DNA from: Caprimulgus europaeus
Taxonomy: Eukaryota > Chordata > Aves > Caprimulgiformes > Caprimulgidae
Direction: 5' to 3'
Length of the DNA: 64,000 nt
NCBI GenBank assembly: GCA_907165065.1
Contig: OU015528.1
Location: forward strand, 69,235,474-69,299,473
Below, piece after piece: positions 23,388 to 36,770 of this stretch. Both the position numbers and the translations under genes were made by a program. The notes under the pieces are model-generated. The model was given only the letters and a program-made list of their open reading frames with translations, had not been told where the DNA came from and did no database searches. How positions within the stretch are numbered: the first letter of the stretch is position 1; every line of letters starts with the position of its first letter.

Positions 23388-24035
23388 GAAGGACAATGCA
23401 ACTGTAGGACAGTGATGCAACAATATTATCTTCCTGAGATAGAAGGAAGACTGGAGTGGATTTAATGCAGTAAGTAGGTAGTTCCAGGCAGAAAGAAGCC
23501 CAAAAATAGACTAGAGGCCAGCAATTTTGGTTAAGCCTTCTGGAAGTATGTGGACGTGTCGAGAGAAATGAGAAGACAGTATTCCTTCTGTGGGCAGCTC
23601 CTTACCACTTTGGAAGAGTTTGGAGTAAAGGAATCTGCCTTCTGGGGGACTGCTTCCTAAAGGCAGCATGGACTGTAATGGTAGCAGGTGAGTAATTCAT
23701 AGTTCACTTGAGTCAATACAGAACTAATGCTCTAGGGCAAAGACATTTTCCCCAAAATGGAGATGGAGGCCACTATCTCATGACTTTCTTGGTAAGAATA
23801 TTTACATAACAGCCATGACCTGCTCAAATTCAGATGACTGCTACCCTGCTTACCTAACATAAAGTCTACAGATTCCACTTGATGGGAATATCCCTTTGGA
23901 TTTGGTGTTCCTGTTTTATTTGTGTTCACCTGCTGTTTTAGGGGTTGTGTCATGTGGGCTATGGTGTTCAAATTCAGAGGTCACTGCACATCTTTACTTT
24001 GGTGGTTAAAGGAGGAATTCGTTCACACAGTTCAG

Positions 24036-24098
24036 ATTTTGTAAAGTGATTTGGGATCCTTCAAGATGAGAGGTGCTATCTAAATGTAAATTATTCCA
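24036..24098 (+). mobile_element. Possible ancient SINE/CORE-type tail
   Basis: The segment GTAAAGTGATTTGGGATCCT and the following GAGGTGCTATCTAAATGTAA resemble a tail shared by several ancient amniote repeats ('gtaaagcgctttgagat ... ggcgctatataaatg'). It is short and diverged. The family cannot be fixed from sequence alone. Confidence 0.4.
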
Positions 24099-27000
24099 CC
24101 AGCACAACTGAAAACCAGAACCTTGGAAACTGATGCTGCTTCACTGCAAACTTGGAGAAATGTTTTTTTTACTCACAGGCTTTCAAGATTTTAATGGAAT
24201 TCTTAAAAGAGAATGATTTCAATGTACAGAAAGCAATTTCATCTTGATAATCTCAATTAGCTTTTAGGTTTGAAAGGACACAAGTCTTTTCTGTTGGTCA
24301 TCCAGCTAGATTTACTCTTTTGAGCTGCTTTAAGATTGGTTCATTCTATGTTTCCCTTTCTGCTTGCAGTTACCCTAATCTCCCTCAGAGCTGGCCTCAA
24401 GCAGCAAAGTGAAAGAAGTACAAGCATGCTCAAACTGTGACAAATTAGTGAACAACTTGCCACGTCTAGACAGCCACATATGTTAAGTAAGTTAGCAGTA
24501 TCTTTTTTGTAAACTATTGTTTGTGGTCAATGTGGTAGTTTTCTTTAAAGCTAATCTCATTAAGTTTGATCTGGCTTTTGCTTCTGAATAATGTCTTTTC
24601 TTTGCCTTGCAGAATTTCATATAGTGTCTCATGGTATTAATTACCATTTCATAATAAACCAGTCAACATCTAGCATTTGTTTTCATTGCAGTTTAGAAAT
24701 TCACACATATGAAAGTTCAAACTTTGCTATGCTGAAGGTGTTGAATTAAGCATTAAAGTTCTTAAACTGGGAAGGTAAACCTAAGTACAGACCTGTATTT
24801 TTGGTAAATACAGCAAAGAAATGTTAATTTTAGGAAGAATCTCCTGTCAGCAGTATAGGATATTTGTAATTATGTCACTGTCTCTTTGAAAAATAGAATA
24901 TAACCTCTAAATAGCTGGGCTCACATCATAGGCAAACTGTCAGCAACTAGTAGAAAACTTCAAAAGAGGAAAGATCTCTTAAGAAGAGAACACTTAACTT
25001 ACAAGAAGGGACTTTATTAGCAACATATCCTTATGTCAAACGCAGAGATATAGGTAGTTATTTTCAAAACTCACATAGTTCTGGGCTCAAAGACCCTGTA
25101 GAACAGCAACTTAAAGTGAAGAGGAAGGACCACTGGGACTGGTCCTCAGCCAAGCAGAATGCACATCACTTGTGTATAACTTGCATCTGCTGAGAACAAA
25201 CTGATTGAACTGGTAATTTTACCAAAATACTGTGAGACTCTAGTAAACTGTTTCATAAAAATCCTGTCAATTAGTTTTCATAGAAAACTAACTTTTACAC
25301 AAGGCAATTTGAAACTTTCCATTTAATTATTATTAAATTCATTTTGGCATCTTCTCAACTTTGAAGTTAAACCTCTTGCCTCCACCTCTTAGGAAATGAG
25401 GCAGCAGAAGACATGTTTGGAGAGACCAGGACAAAGAGACCAGACTACTCAACACTGTCACCATGAATAGGCATTCGAAGCGCAGAAAGCTTTAAAAAGT
25501 TGACAATAAGGTTTTTGTATTCTCCTAATAATGTGGCTGCATTGTCATAAGTAGTTATTGCGTAGTTGTAGTCTTTAACGTGAAATAGGAATGAAATAAT
25601 TACAAAGTAGAGCTTGAATAAATAATAAAATACTTGGTAAAATTGCTGCATTAATTTTTTTTAGTTCAACTAACCTGTCCTAGAAACAAGAATTAGGAAA
25701 GTAAAACTAAGAAGCCTTCTTCTGAACTGCTACTTGTACATAACTGTAACTGAAATATTTCTCCCCCATGGGGACTACTCTGTGTGCTCTGGAGAAAAGA
25801 GGATGCAGCTGCGCATTTCAAATGATTGCTGTACACCAAGATTTCTTCCATATCAGATGAATGTAAAGCCAAGGTTAATTTTGCTATTAGAAGGTAGAAT
25901 AGCAAAAATTTTGCACATCTGGCTTCATGTTTAATCTAATATGAATTGCACTTATGGTTTTGAAACTGAAAGCTGCAAAATATTTGTGAAAACAGATAAA
26001 CAACACCCAAGACCTGGGACACAATCCTGACTTCAGTGAAACCAATGGTGAAAATACTAGACTTTGCTGTCAAGATATAACCCTAGGAAAACAATGCACC
26101 TACAACATGACACAAGGGTATTCTTATTTGCACCAGTGGAGTCACTAGTATTCCCTGGAGGAAGAATTATACTGATAAAAGACAGAGATGATAATATTTA
26201 TTGCCCATACTGTGTTATTTTCTGGATCATACTTTGTTGGATGCTAACTACATGGAACAAAACTAGCACTAGGGAACATTTATATTTCATCAGCTCAGTC
26301 CTGGCCATGCTTAGGCAAATAGGAGTTTCACAAATGAGAAGAACAAATATGATCGTGCTGCAATGTCCTTTCCAAACCTGGGCAAGCAGTAGTTTGAAAC
26401 AGCACATTGACAATGCATTTCCCATTGGTTTCATGCATCTGTGACTGATTCCCCAGTGCTTACAAGTCAGTTTTTTAAAATTATTACTTTGACTTCATAA
26501 GTACACACTTTGCAGATGAAAATCTATTTGTATACCTTTTAGTAAAGTGTAAATTGTTTAAGAGAAAGGAATATTGCATTTTTAATACCACCATCAGTTG
26601 TAAAACCAACACTTCATATTAGCATAGGTCATTTGGGACCTACTTTGCAATCCAGCAATCAAAATCACTTTTCATCCATAGTACTGTGATGACGATACTC
26701 TGATAATTCCCTCTGAAAAAGCTTTTGGTTTCCCTGTCAGTTCTTATAACCAGCAAATCCATTTTGTCATAGCGAGTAACACCCTCTGCAGTGATGAACA
26801 ATACAAAATTATTTGATGTTTGCCTGCTAAATTTCCTCTCCTTTTCTTATGTATTATCTCTTATTAAAAAAAAGGGTTACATTCATTTAGTAATATAAGC
26901 TCTTAGAACTTCTCTATACTGTTGCTTGGGGTAGCAATAGATACAAGGAAAACAACAACCTGTACTGCCTGGAAATTACTTTGAGAAATTACCTTCTTAT

Positions 27001-29708
27001 AACTCAATTGCTTATACTCTAGGTCAAGGACTAATTTGATGATAATGTGTAATAATTAGTAATTTCCCAATACTCTTATTTACTAAGTGAGGGCAGGTGT
27101 ATCTTTCTGATATAAAGGACAGTACCTGGTGAACAGAAATATTGAAAAATATAGCTAACTGAGCTCAAGGAAGATTTTCTGAATTTATAGTTCCAAACTC
27201 TTTACCCATATAAAAAGTACTTTATAGACCTTTCTAAAGGACCATAACCAAAATGTAATTTTTTTTTTTAGACTAGAGATGGGCAAAAATGGGAAAAAAT
27301 TGTTAGAGGCAAAATTTTTGTCAGGAAAATATTGTCTGAAAAAATTGCAGTAACAATTATGTTGTTTCTTCAATTTTTAAGACTGTAACTATGTAGGTCT
27401 TCAGCCAACAAGCACTAACAAGAAAATTCTACTTAGCTGTAGACTATGCCGTAGACCCCATCAGGTGATAATGTATTCAGTTCTAGACACCTAGTATTTT
27501 TTTTTTTTTCCATGAGTATTATATTTAGGAAATGCTGATGGCCTTAGTATTTTTCTCCAAGAACAATATTTTCAAAGTTATGAGTCAGTATAATGCTGTC
27601 TGTCAACTCTTTCCTGTTGCTGATACTTTAACTAATATTTGTGCTGAATACCTGCAGTGGTATTTCAGAGGAAAGGTAGAGTGTTAATAGGTATTGAAAT
27701 GCTTGTCTGTGACCCTTAGAGAAAGTTATTAATAAGTCTGCATAAGAAAACACCCCTATTTTATGAAGGCTAATAATGCATTATGCTAATATATTTGCTA
27801 TTTACATGTCTCACAGCTGTTGGTGGACTTTGCTTTTTGGTTCTTTTCCAATTTGTCTAACTCTCTAGCAGAAAAAAAAATAGCCATATCACACAAGGTC
27901 ATGCAGGTCCTTCATGTGCCTAAGGTGGAAAAACATTCCTGTACAATGAAAATCATTATTTTTTATGGAGGCTTTTTGCTTGAAGCCCCTTTCTTGCTAT
28001 CATTAGGTAGGGATGAGCATACCTAAATGCTAGAGCAAAATCAGGCTCCTTGGTCTAGTTCACGCTCTGCTTCAACTCATGTGGCTTGTGCTCCTCACAG
28101 AACTATGCTGTGATGCATAATTCACTCATCTCCCTGATACGGAAGCAGGAGGCTTTCAGGAGGTCCTGCTGAGTGCTGACTGTGGTGAGATCCTCTGATA
28201 AAAGGATCTGTAGAAATTCAGAGGTCTAGCAGAACAAAAATGAACTGTTTAGTAACGATCTTACTGTGAGAGAAACAAAAATCTAGTACTATCTCTTTGT
28301 GAGTTTTCCAGGTCATGTATGTTCACTTCTTTGCACTATTTTTAGAAGATGAACCTCCTTTTCTGGTCTTGCCAGGACATAAGGCAAACTATCTTCGAGA
28401 TAAGAAGTACTTAAAAAAACCCCAAAGTAGCTGAACTTTTCCTGTATGCTTTAAGGACAAGCCTTTACTGAAGATAACCAACCTGACACAGCCATATGGT
28501 AGGAAACTAAGTGTACGTTATCTTGAAACTCTCTCTCTCCTATACACTCAATTTAGATGACAACTTCTTGACTCAGTAATGTTTTTCCTGCCTATTGTTT
28601 CTCTCACTTCAGGAAACACTAGCACTATGTAGAGAATAAAAGCAATCAAAGGCTGGATGAATTGAATTTGCTAAAATGTGTGCTTATGGCATTCAAGAAA
28701 CAAAAATGTCTGAGAGAAGAGAGCTGTTTGGAGGAAGTTATTTATGACCAAAGTATATGAGTGAGTGCAGTTGGTAACTATGGAATCAAGGCTTAGAGAA
28801 AATGTTCAAAGGATACCAGCATCAGAAGAAAACAAACTAAAGCTTTGGGGATTAGCTGGAAGATCAGGACACTGCTGGAAATCTGGGAGGAGTGGTTACC
28901 GCAGTCTTACTTTTCATCTCTCACTTTCTTGTTTCATGATTTTTAATTCTTATTTTGTCTAGGTAGCTGTCTGAAAAGGGCTTGTGTACAGTTTCCAGTT
29001 GCCTCTTGGACAGAACTCAAATGCAATTAAACCATTTAAATACAGGCTTTAGCTTAACTCCAATCTATGAGTTATCAGCTCTTCCCCTGGTGTAGCATCT
29101 GCTCCTGAACACCATAGATTACATCAGTAAAAGTCTGAAGTTCTGTAGATAGTTAGATCTATATTCCCACAGTTTTATGAAGGGCAAACAAGGATTGGGC
29201 CTATTTGTTTTCATTAATATTTAGGGCAATTCTGTAAATAGAGAACTTTTCATATTGGGGATTAAGACAAAAGAAGATGCCATATAAATATGTATCCTAT
29301 ATAGACTTATGACATATATTTTCTTAATTGTCTTACAAAAGTATTTGTTTCAATGCAGGAGGTCTGTAATCTGCACTTTTCCACTCTAGGCTTGATGGCT
29401 TTAACCACAAAAGATATTTCTAATTTTATTGAATGGAAAGTGCAGATTTTTACTAAAATACTTAATCTCTAGAAACTACCCATATTGGAAGCAATTTGCA
29501 AAGGATTTTCCTTTCCTTAAAGCAGTATATGAAGTCAAGAGTGTCTTCAGTAGAGGTGCTGAACTAGACAAAATTCTTGTTAACTATGAAATTGTTTCTT
29601 TCCCCTTTAATTTTTCTTTATAGTCCCAACGAACAGCACTTTGGGGAACAGCATTTCAGCTCTGCCAAATATTTTTAATTATTTGTCGCTTTACCCTTTA
29701 ATGCACAA

Positions 29709-29773
29709 GGGAAAAAGAAAGAAAGAGAAAGCGAAAGTGAAAGCGAAAGAGAGAGAGAAAGAGAAGGAGAGAT
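29709..29773 (+). repeat. Polypurine (GA-rich) tract
   Basis: About 65 bases are almost only G and A (GGGAAAAAGAAAGAAAGAGA and so on), broken by two GCGAAA units and a GTGAAA. It is a low-complexity tract that could form triplex DNA. The open frame across it is compositional. Confidence 0.85.
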
Positions 29774-31498
29774 GTCTGAAAATTAATTTCAAACTTAGCT
29801 CAAAGCTAATCCTACTTATTTCAAACTTTTTTGGCTTGCTCTGCACTGTATCCTGATTCATACTTCAAAGAGTTTTAAAATTCAAAAAATTATAGCCTCT
29901 GTTTGTACATTGTCTTGAGTACCCTCTCCAATCAAGAATATCATCTAGAGCAGAAGAAGAGGCTACATTAGTAAATGATATTTATTATATTAAAATACCA
30001 GACAGCATGGGCTGCATGGTGTTTGTAAATACCCTGGAAAGCTCAGTTCCTATGCCTAAGAATTTATAATTGAAGATCAAATACTTTTTATAGGTATAAA
30101 GTAGTAAAGTAAGTTCTCAAATCCATATTTAGGGGGAATAAGATACTTGGTATTGCTGAAAAAAAGAGAGCAATTTATTTAAATACTTAGATTTAAACTT
30201 GAGATCTTAATTTCAGAGACCTACTAAATAAATAATTAAAAAAACCCAAAACAAATGAAAATCCCCCCAAAAGGTCTAGCCTGTGGTAAGTGGGTTTTAC
30301 GGTGACAATCTCCACTGAAAGATGTTTCACTAAATGGACCAGGGTGGCAGAAGATGGTGGCACTGGCTTCAGTGGCAAAGAACTGAGGAATCTGAGATGC
30401 AATTAATTTAAAGCTGATGTAAAACAAGCCCTGGTGTTCCTCCAGCATATCCATCCTGCTGGGGGACTGGAAATACCAAAGCCAAAAAGGAGATGCTGAT
30501 GCAGTAACTAAAGTATAAGGGCCAAGTAAGAGCAGCACCAACCCAATATTTGGGACAATAACGCATATCCTTCAGACTATTCCTTTGCATCTCGAAGAAA
30601 TTTGTACTTTCCAGATCATAGATTATGACAGTTTAGGTTTATCTCTACATCTCAGGTCCTGACTGTATTAATGGGCTAATCTGGATCAGTTGTAGTGTAA
30701 TTTTTTATGTTTAATTTATAAAGTAATTTGATCTATAGTCTAAAGTAATTTATAACATGAATTGAAAAGTGGTATGTGCAAGTAATAACTGCTATGAAAC
30801 AGCTTTCAGTAAAAAAAAAAAAAAATCTTAATAAGCACAAAAGCTCTGGACAATTTAGAATAACGCTTTCAGCTAAAATGTTCTTTATAATAAGGAGTAA
30901 AGAAATTTAACCCCTTTTACACTTGTTGTGGAAAATATGTGGTACACTCCCCAAAAACATGAAAAATAAAATGAAGATGGGAATCTTGATGGCTCAGTAT
31001 TGTTCTGTGCTGATCTCCAAATAGTACTTATTAGTACTATGGATTTCTTTCTAACCACCAAGGACAATGTGGTAACTTGTCATTTTTACAAAAACAAATA
31101 AATATGAAATTTCTTTAATAAACTTCACTTTAAAGTGAAAGGAAACGAAACAATTTTGCACTGATAAATTCACATCTTCCTATTGGTTAACTATGAAGAA
31201 AAACAGTAAAGCAAAATGTGGTGGCACATACACTGTTCTTTGCTAAGGATTTAAAATGAGGAGAGCAAAAATATAAGGAAAAAACCAACAAAATCAAACT
31301 TTAGAATCTAGACAAGTTCTAGGAAAATGGCAAGTAGAGTTTTTGAATAATTTATAATGACTTCTTTTAACTGGGATTATAGTTGCTTTCTTTAAATTAC
31401 AAAAGATAATTACAGAAAATTATGTCAGCAGCGACACATTGATAGGTAAAAGCTTAAAATATTAAATGGTCAGCAGCGTGAGCAGGGCTTTCACTTAC

Positions 31499-31688
31499 GC
31501 CTACTTTCATAAATAGCTCTTGATTTCTCATACAGCTCATATGGGTCAGGTTTTCGTGGATCAAAGGCCTCTGTTGAATCGGGAAATGAACTCCTGTGAA
31601 GAGTGGGTGGATAGGGAATATTCTGTGGCATAGCTGGAGCAGATAGGCTTGTTTGAGGGCTGCCTTGATTCTCCCATCGTTCCATCAT
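31499..31688 (-). CDS. MAGI2: MAGI2 exon: linker between PDZ2 and PDZ3
   Basis: This 190-nt exon starts in phase 0 after the acceptor TTTTATTCCAG and ends with one base of a glutamine codon before GTAAGT. It encodes 63 residues starting MMERWENQGSPQTS and ending KSRAIYESR. The segment is low in hydrophobic residues and rich in Pro and Ser, with a charged stretch (FDPRKPDPYELYEKSR) that is strongly conserved against my memory of human MAGI2. No catalytic or folded domain is visible, so it is a probably disordered inter-PDZ linker. The methionine at its start is internal to the protein and is not a start codon. Human has IMDRWENQ where this sequence has MMERWENQ. Confidence 0.96.
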
Positions 31689-34600
31689 CTGGAATAAAAA
31701 TATACAGAGAATAAATATGAAGTTTTTAAAAAACTGTGACTTCCACAATGAGATCAAAGCCTGATTGCAGTTGAAAATATGTTTTGTAAAATTAGCAAAT
31801 CCATTTGCTGCCTTTTGAGATGAAAGGTGTGTGCCGTACTGTTTATAAAATGACTTTTTAATTTATTGCTCATGGGAAGATGTGATCTTTCTCAGCTAAT
31901 ATGATCCCATGTGGATTAGGGCCCAGCATTACCCTCGAAGCCTGTTGAATGCCTCTCATAGAATGTGCTGAGCTATTCTGCTAAAGGTGGAGTCAGTGGA
32001 ACTGTGAAGATACAATTATCAAATTCACCAAAATAAATAACTGAAAGTAGCTCTTAACAAAGAAGTGGCCAAACTGGGTAGCAACTGAATTATTTTGATG
32101 CTGTATCTTTCGAGAATGCATGAAAATAGCTAGCTGCCCAACTCTTCTGCACAGGGAGAAGTAGATTACTGTTAACTGTGAGCAAAGTTTATAACTTTAA
32201 AAGGCAAAAAAAAAAAAGGTAAATTATTACAGCATGTATTTGAGCATCTAGTAATAGTCGAATGTGCAATGATAAAATACAGAATATGGTGAGAGAAAAG
32301 TGGGCATTAGGCTGAGAGAGTCTTTTTAATTTCTTACTGTTTCTTTCTTAAATAAAAAATTACATTGGCGTCATCCAATCAAACTCCCAAGCACAGGATG
32401 AACTTTTCAGCTCTACCAGACCATTTACAGGAGAGAAGTACGCAACAGTGTATTGTCTATTGATGAAAGCAACCTCAATCCATGTTTTCTCCAAGACTAC
32501 CCTTAGTGGTCTCAGAAGTGCAACAAGTCAGAAAGGAGATAATACGATAGACTGTGCAAAAGAAGACCTGGGGATCTGCATTTTTCTTTTTGAAGGAGCT
32601 GGCTACTGATTAAATTGCATTAGCAAATATTTTTAAAGAGGTTAAGATAAACAAAACACAAATGTTTATCCCAGGAAACAAATAATTGGCTTTTCCCCTG
32701 ACCCTTCTTGCAGCGAAGGGTGGTAAAACCTCCAGAACAGTTTGTTCTTGCACATAACCCAACTATCAGTTAATTACACAAAAAATAACACTTGGAAACA
32801 AACTGGACTGTAATTAAATACCACTGACTTCTAGTGTTGCATCAGCAGTGTTTTATCAAAGAGGATTGCAGGTTTACAGCAAGTTTGTTCTATAAATTCT
32901 ATGATTATCATTTACCTTTAGTTCCTCAGTTTCAGAAGGTGTTTGGCTCAGCAGGCAGGCTTTGCTCTCTATTCTGGTGCTTAACAGCATCAGGCTTTTC
33001 CCACACCAAGTATGTGTGGACTACAGATGTTTTAGAGTCCTCCTGGTGAACATGCTGAGTAAATATCACTCTGCACATCCCAGGTGATCTGACACTCTTA
33101 GCTTCATACTCCAAAATAAACAGAATATGGATATTGGCCATTTAAGTTGTTGAAGACCTCATTCTTTATACAGAGTAGTGTTATTATTCAAGTTGTGCTT
33201 CTGTCAGAGTTTCAGCAGTAAGTTGGGCTGGTTCATTAGATAAAATGAAGAAAAAAGAGATCTAGGTATCTCAGTCAATTGTAGGATGACTCTTATGCAC
33301 TAGTATGCATAGGGTAGGATATTTCAGTTGAGAAATGAAAGTATTAGTGCTGTGAAATGCTAATGATGAAGGTATGGAACAGTGCATTCAATATTCGCCA
33401 ACGCTGTTCAGAAAAGACACATTCATTCTGTGTCAGTTGCAAAAGACAGCAACTAGGATGCGATGTAAAAGTGCTCTATAGATATGTAGATCCTATGCAG
33501 TACAGTGACATATGGAGATACCTTAGTTGTCCCTGGCATAGCTACCTTAGTTGTCATCAAAATAGCTAAGGTACAGGGAAGTACCTAGAGTACTTTCAGG
33601 TACCCTTTGTTCCAAGACAATTTTTTCTTCTGTGTTGGGTAAATTAGCCTATGTGGCCAGTCACATGAATGTCACAATAATACTCCAGATTGATAGCTCT
33701 TCTGGCTCTAAAGGAATTAGCTTGGGTAAATATAAACATATATCATTGCATTATGGAAGTGCAAATTCAAAGGTCTCCAGAAACAAACCTGATTATGACA
33801 CCTATGCCTAAATAGGAAAGGAGAACTGAGCTCAATACAAGTTCCTTATGATCAAGGAAAATAATAGAGAATTATATTTAGTTTTACCTTCATTGAGGAA
33901 TCTAAAAAAAAATACAAGTCAGAGAAACCAAACTATCTATCTTATCTCTATGATGTAGAAAGACAAGTGGGGCCCTGTCTGTCTAGAAGTGAAAGTTTCC
34001 TAATTTCTTGGACAGTGTCAGAGAAATAGAACACTTACCTCTTTCAAAATGTGAAACTGAATAAAATTTAAGTATTTAAAGAAAGCTTTAAAAAGAGAAA
34101 GGAAAATATAATTATCTTTGATAAGCAAATTTTTTCCTGGAGGACAAGAAACTGGAAATCAATTGGCAAAACCCTACTGGGTCTCATATGTCTAATTCTT
34201 GCTTGCTGGTTAGCTTTGAATCTGCGAGTGTGAAGTTAAAAACTGAGCAAAACATTCTTACTTGTGGGTAATACTGCTAACATAAATATTCACATAAACA
34301 GATTAACACAAGGGGAATTATATCTCCCAAACTCATATCAATTAGTTAAATACTCACATAGTATTTTGTAATGTGAGTTATCACAATGCTAGCTCACAGA
34401 TGAAGGCACTCCTGGAAGTGCAGGGCATCAAATCTAAGTGAAGGAAATGGCTTGGTGACATTGCTCAAGTTCATTTTGCACTAATCAAATTGTATTAAAT
34501 ATGATATATATAATAAAAGCACAATATATGCATAGAAACCACAGGAAAGTTCTGTCAGCCCAGGTTACTCTGGTATGCCGAGCACACAGCGACAGTGCAT

Positions 34601-36521
34601 GGCATCCCTGAGGCAGAGGCTCAGGGAGAGGAGCTTGTCTCTTCTCCTCTTCCAGCCAATGGCCCATGATCGCCTTTTTACTTTAAAAAATGGTGAGGGC
34701 TTCTCTCTTCTGTGGCCAGAGAGGCGAGTGGATAGCAGTAGTCACCCAAGCAGAAAAGAAACCTGGGTTTATGCCATCTGCAGTTTTTCTTTCCTGTTAC
34801 ACACCTACAGGGTGGTGCTGTGGTGTTGAGAAGACTTTCTAAACCTCCTGGTGCTGGCCTTATTGCTTCAGATTGTCTGCAGACACTCAGTGCTTCAGGG
34901 GCACTTGGTTTCAATCTTACCTTCACGTCTTGGGCACTAGAAACGTATGTCTGATTATTTCTCTAGTTAAAGTGGTGACAGGTGGAGCAATGCATACTAC
35001 CTTAACCTGGTTAACAATCTGTAAATTCTCTTGCTGAGACTACCCCAAAATAGACTAGCTGTGAACAGTTAACCTGCATGCAGGCACAGTATCTGCACAC
35101 CATGGTGTTATCTTATATTTCTGTGAGCCCTGGTTTCCTCAGACTATTGCATGAAAAATTGCATCACTCAGGCTGTTTCTCTGGATTCTGATTATTGGCA
35201 AGTGTTACTTGAGTATGAACTACTATGCTGTTTATATCACAAAACTGTGCAGACAATCATCAACAATATCCTGACATTTATGTATTTGATATGTACCTAA
35301 AAAGGGTAAGCACAGACAGTGGAAGGTCTTTGAATGTAGGTCTTTAACAAGTAAGTTCCAAGTTCTCTATTTCATCACTTCTTACCTGAGATTAAAAGTT
35401 TAATATCCCAGTAAAACAGGAATCTTAAACTGGTAAGAACAAGCTAGCCCTTAATAGTCAGATTTATTTTTATAAATGCTCTGCTACTTAGATGAATAAA
35501 CAACCTTATGCAATACTTATTCCCATGTATTGTTTCCATCTTCTAGCCTTTTACATCAAAATCACCACAAGCTGAAATAATCTGCTTAATCAGCTGCTTA
35601 ATTAATTGCTATTTGTACTTGACAGGCTCTGAAAATTATTTTTGTATAAGAGGATGTGAAGCTGTCCAGATTGAACATGACCCCTCCACCCCCCGCAATA
35701 AGAAAGCTATAAATGCTTTTAAAATAGTAGGCAGAGTCAGGGCTCTTTTTCCACCTACACACCTCTGATGACAGATAAACACTACTTTAAGGTCTTTACA
35801 ATCTAAATTAAAAAAAAAAACAAAAAAAACCCCAGACAACCAAAAATAGTAAATTATTACTTCTTTTTACACTGTGAATGCTGTCACAATTTCAAAAAAT
35901 GATAAAATGTGGCAACGACAGAATATATACAGTCATTGCTTACAGACTTACAGTAGGAAAGGTCTTCACACCATGGGATTTAATGTCAAAATCATAGAAA
36001 CACAGAAATGTTGGTTAGGAGGCACCTCAGTAAGTCAACTACTCCAAGCTCTCACTGCAAGTGTGGCTGTTTCCAGCTCTGGATTTACTAATGCAAGAAA
36101 GAATAATAAATGCTTTAAGGATGTTAAGCTCAATCCATATGTAAAACAGAAAAAGTGCATGTTGTCCACTGCAGGCAGACAATGAGAAGGGCAACTAGAC
36201 TGGCCTCACTGCTGGGCCCTTCTGCTGCTTTCTCCTCCAGACCCCTCAGTTTTTAAGCCACTGCACTTGTGGTTTTTGACACTCATCTTAACATCGAGAT
36301 ATTCCTTTCTCCAGACTGCTGCTGGCAGACTCCAAGTCAACAGGTCTGCAGAGCTTATTAGTGAAGGCCACCCCTGATGCTGTCTCACCTAGACCTGGGA
36401 CACTGCTGAGAGGTGTCTCATGAGCTGGGAACAGAAGGGTTAGACAAAAGTCTACAGAAATTTGCTTTGAATTATAGTCACCTTATGAACTCAATGTGTA
36501 TAATTTTGAAAGGGAACTTAC
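31689..36521 (-). other. MAGI2: MAGI2 intron after the microexon
   Basis: This is a 4833-bp phase-0 intron with donor GTAAGT and acceptor TTTTATTCCAG. It contains a 13-bp direct repeat (TACCTTAGTTGTC at 33518 and 33543), an A-rich run at 35809-35834 and a weak CR1 fragment at 35990-36100. Nothing else was recognised. Confidence 0.9.
35990..36100 (-). mobile_element. CR1 fragment (diverged 3' end)
   Basis: AATCATAGAAACACAGAAAT, then GGTTAGGAGGCACCTCAGTA and a degraded 'tccaacc' region follow the order of the reverse complement of a CR1 3' end (AATCATAGAATCACAGAAT, GGTTGGAAGGGACCTC). It is heavily mutated and its ends are uncertain. Confidence 0.5.
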
Positions 36522-36553
36522 AGGCTTTGGAGTTTTCCATGGAGAAAAGAAAC
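36522..36553 (-). CDS. MAGI2: MAGI2 32-nt microexon (FFSPWKTPKP)
   Basis: This exon is too short for ORF finding and was located by protein continuity. After the acceptor TTATTTCAG, two bases complete the glycine begun in the preceding exon. Ten codons then read FFSPWKTPKP, followed by the donor GTAAGT. Human MAGI2, as I recall it, has the same ten residues directly after LIIHRGG at the end of PDZ2. The segment lies just C-terminal to PDZ2 in the linker. It enters in phase 1 and leaves in phase 0, and 32 is not a multiple of three. Skipping it would therefore shift the frame of the next exon, so it should be required in full-length messages. Confidence 0.94.
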
Positions 36554-36727
36554 CTGAAATAAACAAAAAATAATGTTAGCAGATTTTTCTGATGAATAGA
36601 GTGGAGGCTCAGTGGTGTCTATGCTCCCATTCTCATTCAGGTCTGTGGATAATACTGATATATATGAAAATTCTCTACACACAAGGGGTGAAAACATAAA
36701 ACACAGAGGATAATTTCTAAGAAAAAA

Positions 36728-36770
36728 TATATTCATACATATATGCATATATATATACATATATATATGC
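36728..36770. repeat. AT/ATGC-rich alternating repeat
   Basis: This is an imperfect alternating purine-pyrimidine run (ATATATTCATACATATATGC and on) close to the acceptor side of the microexon, about 175 bp upstream of it in transcript order. Confidence 0.8.

Larger units (their letters stand above)
21861..31498 (-). other. MAGI2: MAGI2 intron before the 42-nt exon
   Basis: This is a 9638-bp intron with donor GTAAGT and acceptor CCTATTCAG. It holds the solo LTR at 22751-23387, a possible ancient SINE tail at 24036-24098, a polypurine tract at 29709-29773 and a poly(A) run at 30811-30824. The rest is unremarkable AT-rich sequence. The longest open frame (126 codons at 26064, plus strand) resembles nothing known. 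Confidence 0.9.

Noticed and set aside
26064-26444. 126-codon open frame on the plus strand
   Set aside because: It is the longest non-MAGI2 frame but has no recognisable domain, no splice context and an AT-rich composition typical of chance.
31689-31757. In-frame upstream extension of the linker exon with a methionine
   Set aside because: It lies in intron before a clear TTTTATTCCAG acceptor and has a hydrophobic sequence absent from MAGI2. It is not a start site.
33518-33592. Direct and inverted copies of a TACCTTAG motif
   Set aside because: The copies are only 8-13 bp and imperfect as an inverted pair, so a small local duplication explains them.
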